Positions 1 through 13,400 of a stretch of DNA of 64,000 nt are shown in pieces. A program made the position numbers and the translations under genes. The notes below the pieces were generated by a model. The model had not been told where the DNA came from. It saw only the letters and a list, made by a program, of their open reading frames with translations, and did no database searches. Location: assembly GCF_051401765.1 (NCBI RefSeq), contig NW_027480450.1, positions 1,240,001 through 1,304,000 on the forward strand. The letters run 5' to 3'. The stretch is from Calliopsis andreniformis (taxonomy: Eukaryota; Arthropoda; Insecta; Hymenoptera; Andrenidae). Within the stretch, counting starts at the first letter, position 1, and every line of letters begins with the position of its first letter.

Positions 1-254
1 GTTTTCAATACTCAATACTCAGCCTGCAATCCTCAAATCTCTATCCACAAACATCAGTTCTCATCACTCAACCCTCAACGCTCGGTCCCCAATCCTCAGT
101 CTTCAATCCTCAATCCTCAATCCTCAATCGTCAATCTTCAATACTCAATCCTCAATACTCAATCCTCAATCCTCAATCCTCATTCCTCAATCCTCAATAC
201 CCAATCCACAATCTTCAATCCTCAGTCCTCAATCCTCAATTCTCAATCCTCAAT

Positions 255-330
255 CCTCAACCCTCAGACCGCAAACATTAATACTCAAACCTCAGACCTC
301 GTCCTCAATCCACAACCCTCAATCCTCAAT
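255..330 (+). repeat. Representative module M2 (CAGACCGCAAACATTAATAC), about 40 copies
   Basis: This is a short block of variant heptamers: CAGACCG, CAAACAT, TAATACT, CAAACCT, CAGTCCT or CAGCCCT, a 6-base CGTCCT unit, CAGTCCA or CAATCCA, CAACCCT. It recurs near 271, 1011, 2273, 5037, 6679, 7608, 8871, 10674, 12316, 13245, 14508, 17329, 18988, 20651, 24096, 24833, 27125, 28691, 30367, 32148, 34001, 35424, 37068, 39751, 43154, 44950, 45611, 46249, 49337, 49558, 50971, 52707, 56548, 56769, 57271, 58506, 62400, 62621 and 63130. The TAA in it ends many of the spurious open frames. Positions were read by eye. Confidence 0.85.
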
Positions 331-1289
331 CCTTAATCTTCAATCATCAATATTGAATCTTCAATCCTCAATCCTCAATACTCAATCCTCAATCCTCAAT
401 CCTCAATGTTCAATCCTCAATACCCAATCCTCAATCTTCAATCCTCAATCCTCAATCCTCAATCCTCAATCCTCAATCCTCAATCCTCAATCCTTAATCC
501 GCAATCCTCAATCCTCAATCATCAATCCTCAATACACAATCTTCAATCCTCAATCCACAATCCTCAATCCTCAATTCTCAATCCTCAATCCTCAATCATC
601 AGACCTCAAACCTCAATCCTCAACCCTCAGCCCTCATCCTCAATCCTCAATCATCAATCCTCAATCCTCAATCGTCAATCCTCAATCTTCAATCCTCAAT
701 TCTCAATCCTCAATCTTCAATCCTCAATACTCAATCCTCAATCCTCAATCCTCAATCCTCATTCTTCAATTCTCAATACCCAATCCACAATCTTCAATCC
801 TCAATCCTCAATCCTCCATGTTCAATCCTCAATACCCAATCCTCAATCTTCAATCCCCAATTCTCAATCCTCAATCTTCAATCCTCAATACTCAATCCTC
901 AATCCTCAATCCTCAATCCTCATTCTTCAATTCTCAATACCCAATCCACAATCTTCAATCCTCAATCCTCAATCCTCAATTCTCAATCCTCAATCCTGAA
1001 CCCTCAGACCGCAAACATTAATACTCAAACCTCAGTCCTCGTCCTCAGTCCACAACCCTCAATACTCAATCCTCAATCTTCAAGCATCAATATTCAATAT
1101 TCAATCCTCAATACCCAATCCTCAATCTTCAATCCTCAATCCTCAATCCTCAATCATCAATCCTCAATCCTCAATGTTCAATCCTCAATACCCAATCCTC
1201 AATCTTCAATCCTCAATCCTCAATCCTCAATCGTCAATCCTCAATCCTCAACCCTCAATCCTCAATCCTTCATCCTCAATCCTGAATCC

Positions 1290-1455
1290 TCAATCTTCAG
1301 CCCTGAGTCCTCAACAGTCAGTTGTCAATCCTCAGTCACCAGCAGAATATCCTCAATTCACAGTTTTCAATACTCAATACTCAATCTGCAATCCTCAAAT
1401 CTCTATCCACAAACATCAATTCTCATCACTCAACCCTCAACGCTCAGTCCCCAAT
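1290..1455 (+). repeat. Representative degenerate island (module M1), over 40 copies
   Basis: A block of about 150 bases made of strongly diverged heptamers, kept in the same order at each copy: CCCTGAG, CAACAGT or CAACAAT, CAGTTGT, CAGAATATCC, CAATTCACAGTTTTC, CAATCTGC, CTCTATCCACAAAC, CATCACT, CAACGCTCAGTCCC. Copies, by position of the AATATCC part, are near 1345, 4749, 5757, 6328, 7942, 10388, 11394, 11966, 13579, 17042, 18064, 18636, 21530, 22235, 22996, 23809, 25475, 26264, 27423, 28397, 31288, 32449, 33420, 34647, 35138, 36144, 36717, 38889, 40050, 42292, 43453, 44425, 45954, 48322, 48742, 50390, 51619, 51869, 54760, 57579, 59790, 60836 and 63433. About 20 shorter versions hold only the second half, from CAATCTGC on. 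It is the best landmark for dating and aligning the array. Confidence 0.88.
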
Positions 1456-3029
1456 CCTCAATCTTCAATCCTCAATCCCCAATCCTCAATCGTCAATCTT
1501 CAATCTTCAATCCTCAATACTCAATCTTCAATCCTCAATCCTCAATCCCCAATCATCAGTCCTCAATCCTCGATCTTCAGTCTTCAATCCTCAATACTCA
1601 ATCTTCAATCCTCAATCCTCAATCCTCAATCCTCAATCCTCATTCTTCAATCCTCAATACACAATCCTCAATCTTCAATCCTCAATCCTCAATCCTCAAT
1701 TCTCGATCCTCAACCCTCAGTCCTCAGTCCTTAAACCTCAATCCTCAGCCCTCAGCCCTCATCCTCAATGCTCAATCCTCAATCCTCAATCCTCAACCTT
1801 CAATCCTCAATACTCAATCTGCAATCCTCAAATCTCTATCCACAAACATCAATTAATTCTCATCACTCAACCCTCAACGCTCAGTCCCCAATCCTTAATC
1901 GTCAATCCTCAATCCTCAGTCCTCAATCGTCAGTCTTCAATCTTCAATCCTCAATACTCAATCTTCAATCCTCAGTCCCCAATCCTCAATCTTCAATCCT
2001 CAATTCTCAATCCTCAATCCTCAATCCTCAATCCTCAATATTCAATATTCAATCCTCAATACTCAATCTTCAATCCTCAATCCTCAACCCTCAATCCTCG
2101 ATCCTCAATCCTCAATCCTCAATCTTCAATCCTCAATACTCAATCTTCAATACTCAATCCTCAATCCTCAATACTCAATCCTCATTCTTCAGTCCTCAAT
2201 ACCCAGTCCACAATCTTCAATCCTCAGTCCTCAATCCTCAATTCTCAATCCTCAATCCTCAACCCTCAGACCGCAAACATTAATACTCAAACCTCAGCCC
2301 TCGTCCTCAATCCACAACCCTCAATCCTCAATCATTAGCCTTCAATCATCAATATTCAATCTTGAATCCTCAATCCTCAATACTCAATCCTCAATCCTCA
2401 ATCCTCAATGTTCAATCCTCAATACCCAATCCTCAATCTTCAATCCTCAATCCTCAATCCTCAATCCTCAATCCTCAATCCTCAATCCTCAATCCTTAAT
2501 CCTCAATCCTCAATCCTCAATCATCAATCCTCAATACACAATCCTCAATGTTCAATCCCCAGTACCCAATCCTCAATCTTCAATCCACAATCCTCAATCC
2601 TCAATTCTCAATCCTCAATCCTCAATCATCAGACCTCAAACCTCAATCCTCAACCCTCAGCCCTCATCCTCAATCCTCAATCTTCAACCCTCAATCCTCA
2701 ATCCTCAATCCTCAATCTTCAATCCTCAATTCTCAATCCTCAATCTTCAATCCTCAATACTCAATCCTCAATCCTCAATCCTCAACCTTCAATCCTCAAT
2801 ACTCAATCTGCAATCCTCAAATCTCTATCCACAAACATCAATTAATTCTCATCACTCAACCCTCAACGCTCAGTCCCCAATCCTTAACCGTCAATCCTCA
2901 ATCCTCAGTCCTCAATCGTCAGTCTTCAATCTTCAATCCTCAATACTCAATCTTCAATCCTCAGTCCCCAATCCTCAATCTTCAATCCTCAATTCTCAAT
3001 CCTCAATCCTCAATCCTCAGTCCTCAATT

Positions 3030-3610
3030 CTCAATATTCAACTCACAACCCTCAACCATCAATCCTCAATACTCAACCATCAATCCTGAATTCTCAATAC
3101 TCAATAGAATATCCTGAATTCTCATGGTTCAATACACAATCCACAATATTCAGTAGTCAAGTCTCAATCCTCAAACATCAATTCTTAACACTCAATCCTC
3201 AACACTCAGTCCTCTCTCTTCAATCCTGCATCCTCAATCCTCAATCCTCAACCGTCAAGACTCAATCCTCAATCCTCAATAGAACATCCTCAATTCACAG
3301 TTTTCAACACTCAATCCCAAATCTTCAATCTTCAAATCTCAATCCACACACATCAACTCTCATCAATCAACCCTCAACACTCAGTCCTCAATCTTCGATC
3401 CTCAATCCTCAATCCTCTATCTTCAATCCTCAATACTCAACCTTCAATCCGCAATCCTCAATTCTCAATCCACAATCCTCAATCCTCAATCGTCAATCCT
3501 GAAGCTCCAATCCTCAATCTTCAGTCCTCAATCCTCAATCCTCAATCCTCAATCCTCCATCCTCAATACTCAAGCTTCAATCCTCAATCCTCAATCCTAA
3601 ATTCTCACTC
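3030..3610 (+). repeat. Representative module M4 (CTCATGGTTCAATACAC), four copies
   Basis: This is the most degenerate stretch of the array, about 0.55 kb. It carries CTCAATATTCAACTCAC, AATAGAATATCCTGAATTC, CTCATGGTTC, CAATATTC, CAACCGTCAAGAC, CAATAGAACATCC and CAATCCACACACATC. The CTCATGG anchor is at 3121, 9609, 15246 and 53681. All four copies lie in A-type domains and none in the 16-53 kb interval. Units are still 7 bases, so this is old array sequence rather than an inserted element. Confidence 0.82.
3565..3585 (+). repeat. AAGCTT-containing variant unit, about ten copies
   Basis: CTCAAGCTTCAATCC creates an AAGCTT site by one base change in the heptamer. Copies are near 3571, 6814, 10061, 12451, 15698, 19127, 28828, 37202 and 46383, and a variant near 54131. 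Their spacing mirrors the higher-order units (for example 6814 to 12451 is 5637), so they are a convenient physical marker of the long-range structure. Confidence 0.75.
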
Positions 3611-4766
3611 CTCAATCCTCAATCCTCAATCTTCAATCCTCAATAGTCAATCTTCAATCCTCAATCCTCAATCCTCAATCCTCAATCCTCAATCTTCAAT
3701 CCTCAATCTTCAATCCTCAATACTCAATCTTCTATCCTCAATCCTCAATCCTCAATCCTCAATACTCAATCCTCAACCTTCGATCCTCAATACTCAATCT
3801 TCAATCCTCAATCCTAAATTCTCAATCCTCAATCCTCATTCTTCAATCCTCAATACCCAATCCTCAATCTTCAATCCTCAATCCTCAGTCCTCAATTCTC
3901 AATCCTCAATCCTCAGTCCTCAGACCTCAAACATCAATACTCAACCCTCAGTCCTCGTCCTCAATCCACAACCCTCAATCCTCAAACCTCAATCGTCAAT
4001 CCTCAGGCATCAATGCTCAATCCTCAATCGTCAATCCTCAATCCTCAATCTTCAATCCTCAATACTCAATCTTCAATCCTCAATCCTCAGTCCTCAATCC
4101 TCAACCTTCAATCCTCAGTCCCTAATCCTCAATCTTCAATCCTCAATAATCAATCCTCAATCCTCAATCCTCAATCCTCAACCTTCAATACCCAATCGTC
4201 ACTCCTCAGTCCTCAATCCTCAATCCTCAATCCTCCATCCTCAATCATCAATCCTCAATACTCAATCTTCAATCCTCAATCCTCAATCCTCAATTCTCAA
4301 CCCTCAACCCTCAGTCCTCAGTCCTTAAACCTCAATCCTCAGCCATCAGCCCTCATCCTCAATCCTCAATCCTCAATCTTCAATCCTCAATCTTCAATCC
4401 TCAATACTCAATCTTCAATCCTCAATACTCAATTTTCAATCCCCGATCCTCAATCCTCAATCCTCAATCATCAGACCTCAAACATCAATACTCAACCCTC
4501 AGTCCTCGTCCTCAATCCACAGCCCTCAATACTCAATCCTCAATCTTCAATCCTCAATCCTCAATCCTCAATCCTCAATCCTCAATGTTCAATCCTCAAT
4601 ACCCAATCCTCAATCTTCCATCCTCAATCCTCAATCCTCAACCCTCAATCCGCAGTCCTCAAACCTCAATCCTGAATCCTCAATCCTGTAACCTCAATCT
4701 TCAGCCCTGAGTCCTCAACAGTCAGTTGTCAATCCTCAGTCCTCAACAGAATATCCTCAATTCACA

Positions 4767-7700
4767 GTTTTCAATACTCAATACTCAGCCTGCAATCCTC
4801 AAATCTCTATCCACAAACATCAGTTCTCATCACTCAACCCTCAACGCTCGGTCCCCAATCCTCAGTCTTCAATCCTCAATCCTCAATCCTCAATCGTCAA
4901 TCTTCAATACTCAATCCTCAATACTCAATCCTCAATCCTCAATCCTCATTCTTCAATCCTCAATACCCAATCCACAATCTTCAATCCTCAGTCCTCAATC
5001 CTCAATTCTCAATCCTCAATCCTCAACCCTCAGACCGCAAACATTAATACTCAAACCTCAGCCCTCGTCCTCAATCCACAACCCTCAATCCTCAATCCTT
5101 AATCTTCAATCACCAATATTCAATCTTCAGTCCTCAATCCTCAATACTCAATCCTCAATCCTCAATCCTCAATGTTCAATCCTCAATACCCAATCCTCAA
5201 TCTTCAATCCTCAATCCTCAATCCTCAATCCTCAATCCTCAATCCTCAATCCTCAATCCTTAATCCTCAATCCTCAATCCTCAATCATCAATCCTCAATA
5301 CACAATCTTCAATCCTCAATCCACAATCCTCAATCCTCAATTCTCAATCCTCAATCCTCAATCATCAGACCTCAAACCTCAATCCTCAACCCTCAGCCCT
5401 CATCCTCAATCCTCAATCATCAATCCTCAATCCTCAATCCTCAATCCTCAATCTTCAATCCTCAATTCTCAATCCTCAATCTTCAATCCTCAATACTCAA
5501 TCCTCAATCCTCAATCCTCAATCCTCATTCTTCAACTCTCAATACCCAATCCACAATCTTCAATCCTCAATCCTCAATCCTCAATGTTCAATCCTCAATA
5601 CCCAATCCTCAATCTTCAATCCTCAATCCTCAATCCTCAATCATCAATCCTCAATCCTCAACCCTCAATCCTCAATCCTTAATCCTCAATCCTGAATCCT
5701 CAATCTTCAGCCCTGAGTCCTCAACAGTCAGTTGTCAATCCTCAGTCACCAGCAGAATATCCTCAATTCACAGTTTTCAATACTCAATACTCAATCTGCA
5801 ATCCTCAAATCTCTATCCACAAACATCAATTCTCATCACTCAACCCTCAACGCTCAGTCCCCAATCCTCAATCTTCAATCCTCAATCCCCAATCCTCAAT
5901 CGTCAATCTTCAATCTTCAATCCTCAATACTCAATCTTCAATCCTCAATCCTCAATCCCCAATCATAAGTCCTCAATCCTCAATCTTCAGTCTTCAATCC
6001 TCAATACTCAATCTTCAATCCTCAATCCTCAATCCTCAATCCTCAATCCTCAATCTTCAATCCTCAATACTCAATCTTCAACACTCAATCCTCAATCCTC
6101 AATCCTCAATCCTCATTCTTCAATCCTCAATACCCAATCCTCAATCTTCAATCCTCAATCCTCAATCCTCAATCCTCAATCCTCAATCTTCCATCCTCAA
6201 TCCTCAATCCTCAATCCTCAATCCTCAATCCTCAGTCCTCAAACTTCAATCCAGAATCCTCAATCCTGAATCCTCAATCTTCAGCCCTGAGTCCTCAACA
6301 ATCAGTTGTCAATCCTCAGTCACCAACAGAATATCCTCAGTTCACAGTTTTCAATACTCAATACTCAATCTTCAATCCTCAAATCTCTATCCACACACAT
6401 CAATTCTCATCACTCAACCCTCAACGCTCAGTCCCCAATCCTCAATCTTCAATCCTCAATCCTCAATCCTCAATCGTCAATATTCAATACTCAATCGTCA
6501 ATCCGCAGTCCTCAATCCTCAATCTTCAATCCTCATTACTCAATCTTCTATCCTCAATCCTCAATCCTCAATCTTCAATCCTCAATACTCAATCCTCAAT
6601 CCTCAATCCTCAATCCTCATTCTTCAATTCTCAATACCCAATCCACAATCTTCAATCCTCAATCCTCAACCCTCAGACCGCAAACATTAATACTCAAACC
6701 TCAGTCCTCGTCCTCAGTCCACAACCCTCAATACTCAATCCTCAACCTTCAAGCATCAATATTCAATATTCAATCCTCAATCCTCAATCCTCAATCCTCC
6801 ATCCTCAATACTCAAGCTTCAATCCTCAATCCTCAATCCTAGATTCTCACTCCTCAATCCTCCATCCTCAATCTTCAATCCTCAATAGTCAATCTTCAAT
6901 ACTCAATCCTCAATCCACAACCCTCAATCCTCAATCTTCAATCCTCAACACTCAATCTTCAATCCTTAATCCTCAATCCTCAATCCTCAATCCTCAAACC
7001 TCAATCCTCAATCCGCAATCTTCAATCCTCAATACTCAATCTTCAATCCTCAATCCTCAATTCTCAATCCTCAATACTCAATCCTCAATCGTCAATCCTC
7101 AATCCCCAATCCTCAATCTTCAATCCTCAATACTCAATCTTCTATCCTCAATCCTCAATCCTCAATCCTCAATACTCAATCCTCAATTATCAGACCTCTA
7201 ACATCAATACTCAACCCTCAGTCCTCGTCCTCAACCCACAGCCCTCAATACTCAATCCTCAATCTTCAATCATCAATATCCAACCTTCAATCCTCAATCC
7301 TCAATCCTCAATCCTCAATCCTCAATGTTCAATCCTCAATACCCAATCCTCAATCTTCAATCATCAATATCCAACCTTCAATCCTCAATCCTCAATCCTC
7401 AATCCTCAATCCTCCATGTTCAATCCTCAATACCCAATCCTCAATCTTCAATCCCCAATTCTCAATCCTCAATCTTCAATCCTCAATACTCAATCCTCAA
7501 TCCTCAATCCTCAATCCTCATTCTTCAATTGTCAATACCCAATCCACAATCTTCAATCCTCAATCCTCAATCCTCAATTCTCAATCCTCAATCCTGAACC
7601 CTCAGACCGCAAACATTAATACTCAAACCTCAGTCCTCGTCCTCAGTCCACAACCCTCAATACTCAATCCTCAATCTTCAAGCATCAATATTCAATATTC

Positions 7701-10403
7701 AATCCTCAATACCCAATCCTCAATCTTCAATCCTCAATCCTCAAACCTCAATCATCAATCCTCAATCCTCAATGTTCAATCCTCAATACCCAATCCTCAA
7801 TCTTCAATCCTCAATCCTCAATCCTCAATCGTCAATCCTCAATCCTCAACCCTCAATCCTCAATCCTTCATCCTCAATCCTGAATCCTCAATCTTCAGCC
7901 CTGAGTCCTCAACAGTCAGTTGTCAATCCTCAGTCACCAGCAGAATATCCTCAATTCACAGTTTTCAATACTCAATACTCAATCTGCAATCCTCAAATCT
8001 CTATCCACAAACATCAATTCTCATCACTCAACCCTCAACGCTCAGTCCCCAATCCTCAATCTTCAATCCTCAGTCCCCAATCCTCAATCGTCAATCTTCA
8101 ATCTTCAATCCTCAATACTCAATCTTCAATCCTCAATCCTCAATCCCCAATCATCAGTCCTCAATCCTCGATCTTCAGTCTTCAATCCTCAATACTCAAT
8201 CTTCAATCCTCAATCCTCAATCCTCAATCCTCAATCCTCATTCTTCAATCCTCAATACACAATCCTCAATCTTCAATCCTCAATCCTCAATCCTCAATTC
8301 TCGATCCTCAACCCTCAGTCCTCAGTCCTTAAACCTCAATCCTCAGCCCTCAGCCCTCATCCTCAATGCTCAATCCTCAATCCTCAATCCTCAACCTTCA
8401 ATCCTCAATACTCAATCTGCAATCCTCAAATCTCTATCCACAAACATCAATTAATTCTCATCACTCAACCCTCAACGCTCAGTCCCCAATCCTTAATCGT
8501 CAATCCTCAATCCTCAGTCCTCAATCGTCAGTCTTCAATCTTCAATCCTCAATACTCAATCTTCAATCCTCAGTCCCCAAACCTTAATCTTCAATCCTCA
8601 ATTCTCAATCCTCAATCCTCAATCCTCAATCCTCAATATTGAATATTCAATCCTCAATACTCAATCTTCAATCCTCAATCCTCAACCCTCAATCCTCGAT
8701 CCTCAATCCTCAATCCTCAATCTTCAATCCTCAATACTCAATCTTCAATACTCAATCCTCAATCCTCAATACTCAATCCTCATTCTTCAGTCCTCAATAC
8801 CCAGTCCACAATCTTCAATCCTCAGTCCTCAATCCTCAATTCTCAATCCTCAATCCTCAACCCTCAGACCGCAAACATTAATACTCAAACGTCAGCCCTC
8901 GTCCTCAATCCACAACCCTCAATCCTCAATCATTAGCCTTCAATCATCAATATTCAATCTTGAATCCTCAATCCTCAATACTCAATCCTCAATCCTCAAT
9001 CCTCAATGTTCAATCCTCAATACCCAATCCTCAATCTTCAATCCTCAATCCTCAATCCTCAATCCTCAATCCTCAATCCTCAATCCTCAATCCTTAATCC
9101 TCAATCCTCAATCCTCAATCATCAATCCTCAATACACAATCCTCAATGTTCAATCCCCAGTACCCAATCCTCAATCTTCAATCCACAATCCTCAATCCTC
9201 AATTCTCAATCCTCAATCCTCAATCATCAGACCTCAAACCTCAATCCTCAACCCTCAGCCCTCATCCTCAATCCTCAATCTTCAACCCTCAATACTCAAT
9301 CCTCAATCCTCAATCTTCAATCCTCAATTCTCAATCCTCAATCTTCAATCCTCAATACTCAATCCTCAATCCTCAATCCTCAATCCTCGTTCCTCATACC
9401 TCAATCCTCAACCCTCAGTCCACATCCTCAATCCTCAACCCTCAACACTCAGTCATCAATACTCAATCATCTATCCTCTATCCTCAATCCTCAATCGTCA
9501 ATCCTCAATCCTCAATTCTCAATATTCAACTCACAACCCTCAACCATCAATCCTCAATACTCAACCATCAATCCTGAATTCTCAATACTCAATAGAATAT
9601 CCTGAATTCTCATGGTTCAATACACAATCCACAATATTCAATAGTCAAGTCTCAATCCTCAAACATCAATTCTTAACACTCAATCCTCAACACTCAGTCC
9701 TCTCTCTTCAATCCTGCATCCTCAATCCTCAATCCTCAACCGTCAAGACTCAATCCTCAATCCTCAATAGAACATCCTCAATTCACAGTTTTCAACACTC
9801 AATCCCAAATCTTCAATCTTCAAATCTCAATCCACACACATCAACTCTCATCAATCAACCCTCAACACTCAGTCCTCAATCTTCGATCCTCAATCCTCAA
9901 TCCTCTATCTTCAATCCTCAATACTCAACCTTCAATCCGCAATCCTCAATTCTCAATCCACAATCCTCAATCCTCAATCGTCAATCCTGAAGCTCCAATC
10001 CTCAGTCTTCAGTCCTCAATCCTCAATCCTCAATCCTCAATCCTCCATCCTCAATACTCAAGCTTCAATCCTCAATCCTCAATCCTAAATTCTCACTCCT
10101 CAATCCTCAATCCTCAATCTTCAATCCTCAATAGTCAATCTTCAATCCTCAATCCTCAATCCTCAATCCTCAATCCTCAATCTTCAATCCTCAATCCTCA
10201 ATACTCAATCCTCAATCCTCAGTGTTCAATCCTCAATACCCAATCCTCAATCTTCCATTCTCAATCCTCAATCCTCAATCCTCAATCCTCAGTCCTCAAA
10301 CTTCAATCCTGAATCCTCAATCCTGAAACCTCAATCTTCAGCCCAGAGTCCTCAACAGTCAGTTGTCAATCCTCAGTCCTCAACAGTATATCCTCAATTC
10401 ACA
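4767..10403 (+). repeat. HOR A copy 1, 5637-base period
   Basis: About 4750-10190 is repeated almost base for base at 10387-15827, at a constant offset of 5637 bases. Anchors at 4767, 5172, 6306, 7325, 7772, 8366 and 9006 all recur exactly 5637 downstream. The differences I noticed are single bases, for example near 5112, 6537, 7530 and 8582. At its end this copy lacks about 851 bases that copy 0 has (offset to copy 0 falls from 6488 to 5637). The period is not a multiple of 7 because irregular units are included. The near identity over 5.4 kb points to a recent duplication, or to an assembly effect. Confidence 0.9.
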
Positions 10404-13400
10404 GTTTTCAATACTCAATACTCAGCCTGCAATCCTCAAATCTCTATCCACAAACATCAGTTCTCATCACTCAACCCTCAACGCTCGGTCCCCAATCCTC
10501 AGTCTTCAATCCTCAATCCTCAATCCTCAATCGTCAATCTTCAATACTCAATCCTCAATACTCAATCCTCAATCCTCAATCCTCATTCTTCAATCCTCAA
10601 TACCCAATCCACAATCTTCAATCCTCAGTCCTCAATCCTCAATTCTCAATCCTCAATCCTCAACCCTCAGACCGCAAACATTAATACTCAAACCTCAGCC
10701 CTCGTCCTCAATCCACAACCCTCAATCCTCAATCCTTAATCTTCAATCATCAATATTCAATCTTCAGTCCTCAATCCTCAATACTCAATCCTCAATCCTC
10801 AATCCTCAATGTTCAATCCTCAATACCCAATCCTCAATCTTCAATCCTCAATCCTCAATCCTCAATCCTCAATCCTCAATCCTCAATCCTCAATCCTTAA
10901 TCCTCAATCCTCAATCCTCAATCATCAATCCTCAATACACAATCTTCAATCCTCAATCCACAATCCTCAATCCTCAATTCTCAATCCTCAATCCTCAATC
11001 ATCAGACCTCAAACCTCAATCCTCAACCCTCAGCCCTCATCCTCAATCCTCAATCATCAATCCTCAATCCTCAATCCTCAATCCTCAATCTTCAATCCTC
11101 AATTCTCAATCCTCAATCTTCAATCCTCAATACTCAATCCTCAATCCTCAATCCTCAATCCTCATTCTTCAACTCTCAATACCCAATCCACAATCTTCAA
11201 TCCTCAATCCTCAATCCTCAATGTTCAATCCTCAATACCCAATCCTCAATCTTCAATCCTCAATCCTCAATCCTCAATCATCAATCCTCAATCCTCAACC
11301 CTCAATCCTCAATCCTTAATCCTCAATCCTGAATCCTCAATCTTCAGCCCTGAGTCCTCAACAGTCAGTTGTCAATCCTCAGTCACCAGCAGAATATCCT
11401 CAATTCACAGTTTTCAATACTCAATACTCAATCTGCAATCCTCAAATCTCTATCCACAAACATCAATTCTCATCACTCAACCCTCAACGCTCAGTCCCCA
11501 ATCCTCAATCTTCAATCCTCAATCCCCAATCCTCAATCGTCAATCTTCAATCTTCAATCCTCAATACTCAATCTTCAATCCTCAATCCTCAATCCCCAAT
11601 CATAAGTCCTCAATCCTCAATCTTCAGTCTTCAATCCTCAATACTCAATCTTCAATCCTCAATCCTCAATCCTCAATCCTCAATCCTCAATCTTCAATCC
11701 TCAATACTCAATCTTCAACACTCAATCCTCAATCCTCAATCCTCAATCCTCATTCTTCAATCCTCAATACCCAATCCTCAATCTTCAATCCTCAATCCTC
11801 AATCCTCAATCCTCAATCCTCAATCTTCCATCCTCAATCCTCAATCCTCAATCCTCAATCCTCAATCCTCAGTCCTCAAACTTCAATCCAGAATCCTCAA
11901 TCCTGAATCCTCAATCTTCAGCCCTGAGTCCTCAACAATCAGTTGTCAATCCTCAGTCACCAACAGAATATCCTCAGTTCACAGTTTTCAATACTCAATA
12001 CTCAATCTTCAATCCTCAAATCTCTATCCACACACATCAATTCTCATCACTCAACCCTCAACGCTCAGTCCCCAATCCTCAATCTTCAATCCTCAATCCT
12101 CAATCCTCAATCGTCAATATTCAATACTCAATCGTCAATCCGCAGTCCTCAATCCTCAATCTTCAATCCTCAATACTCAATCTTCTATCCTCAATCCTCA
12201 ATCCTCAATCTTCAATCCTCAATACTCAATCCTCAATCCTCAATCCTCAATCCTCATTCTTCAATTCTCAATACCCAATCCACAATCTTCAATCCTCAAT
12301 CCTCAACCCTCAGACCGCAAACATTAATACTCAAACCTCAGTCCTCGTCCTCAGTCCACAACCCTCAATACTCAATCCTCAACCTTCAAGCATCAATATT
12401 CAATATTCAATCCTCAATCCTCAATCCTCAATCCTCCATCCTCAATACTCAAGCTTCAATCCTCAATCCTCAATCCTAGATTCTCACTCCTCAATCCTCC
12501 ATCCTCAATCTTCAATCCTCAATAGTCAATCTTCAATACTCAATCCTCAATCCACAACCCTCAATCCTCAATCTTCAATCCTCAACACTCAATCTTCAAT
12601 CCTTAATCCTCAATCCTCAATCCTCAATCCTCAAACCTCAATCCTCAATCCGCAATCTTCAATCCTCAATACTCAATCTTCAATCCTCAATCCTCAATTC
12701 TCAATCCTCAATACTCAATCCTCAATCGTCAATCCTCAATCCCCAATCCTCAATCTTCAATCCTCAATACTCAATCTTCTATCCTCAATCCTCAATCCTC
12801 AATCCTCAATACTCAATCCTCAATTATCAGACCTCTAACATCAATACTCAACCCTCAGTCCTCGTCCTCAACCCACAGCCCTCAATACTCAATCCTCAAT
12901 CTTCAATCATCAATATCCAACCTTCAATCCTCAATCCTCAATCCTCAATCCTCAATCCTCAATGTTCAATCCTCAATACCCAATCCTCAATCTTCAATCA
13001 TCAATATCCAACCTTCAATCCTCAATCCTCAATCCTCAATCCTCAATCCTCCATGTTCAATCCTCAATACCCAATCCTCAATCTTCAATCCCCAATTCTC
13101 AATCCTCAATCTTCAATCCTCAATACTCAATCCTCAATCCTCAATCCTCAATCCTCATTCTTCAATTCTCAATACCCAATCCACAATCTTCAATCCTCAA
13201 TCCTCAATCCTCAATTCTCAATCCTCAATCCTGAACCCTCAGACCGCAAACATTAATACTCAAACCTCAGTCCTCGTCCTCAGTCCACAACCCTCAATAC
13301 TCAATCCTCAATCTTCAAGCATCAATATTCAATATTCAATCCTCAATACCCAATCCTCAATCTTCAATCCTCAATCCTCAAACCTCAATCATCAATCCTC

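Larger units (their letters stand above)
1..4766 (+). repeat. HOR A copy 0, carrying a large deletion
   Basis: This is the first visible copy of higher-order unit A. Bases 1 to about 805 match 4767-5571 at offset 4766. From about 806 to 2785 the match is to 7404-9383 at offset 6598. The jump means this copy lacks about 1832 bases present in the next copy at about 5572-7403, or that the next copy gained them. From about 3030 to 3680 the match continues at offset 6488. Between these, about 2786-3030 holds a different module (CAATCTGCAATCC and CAATTAATTCT types) where copies 1 and 2 carry other degenerate heptamers. The end (about 3700-4766) matches copy 2 at offset 12293 but is largely missing from copy 1. 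Boundaries are by eye, within about 20 bases. Confidence 0.85.

Noticed and set aside
3030..3610. Inserted mobile element at the most degenerate stretch
   Set aside because: It still parses as heptamers, has no terminal inverted repeats, target duplication or transposase, and its four copies keep their place within HOR A units.
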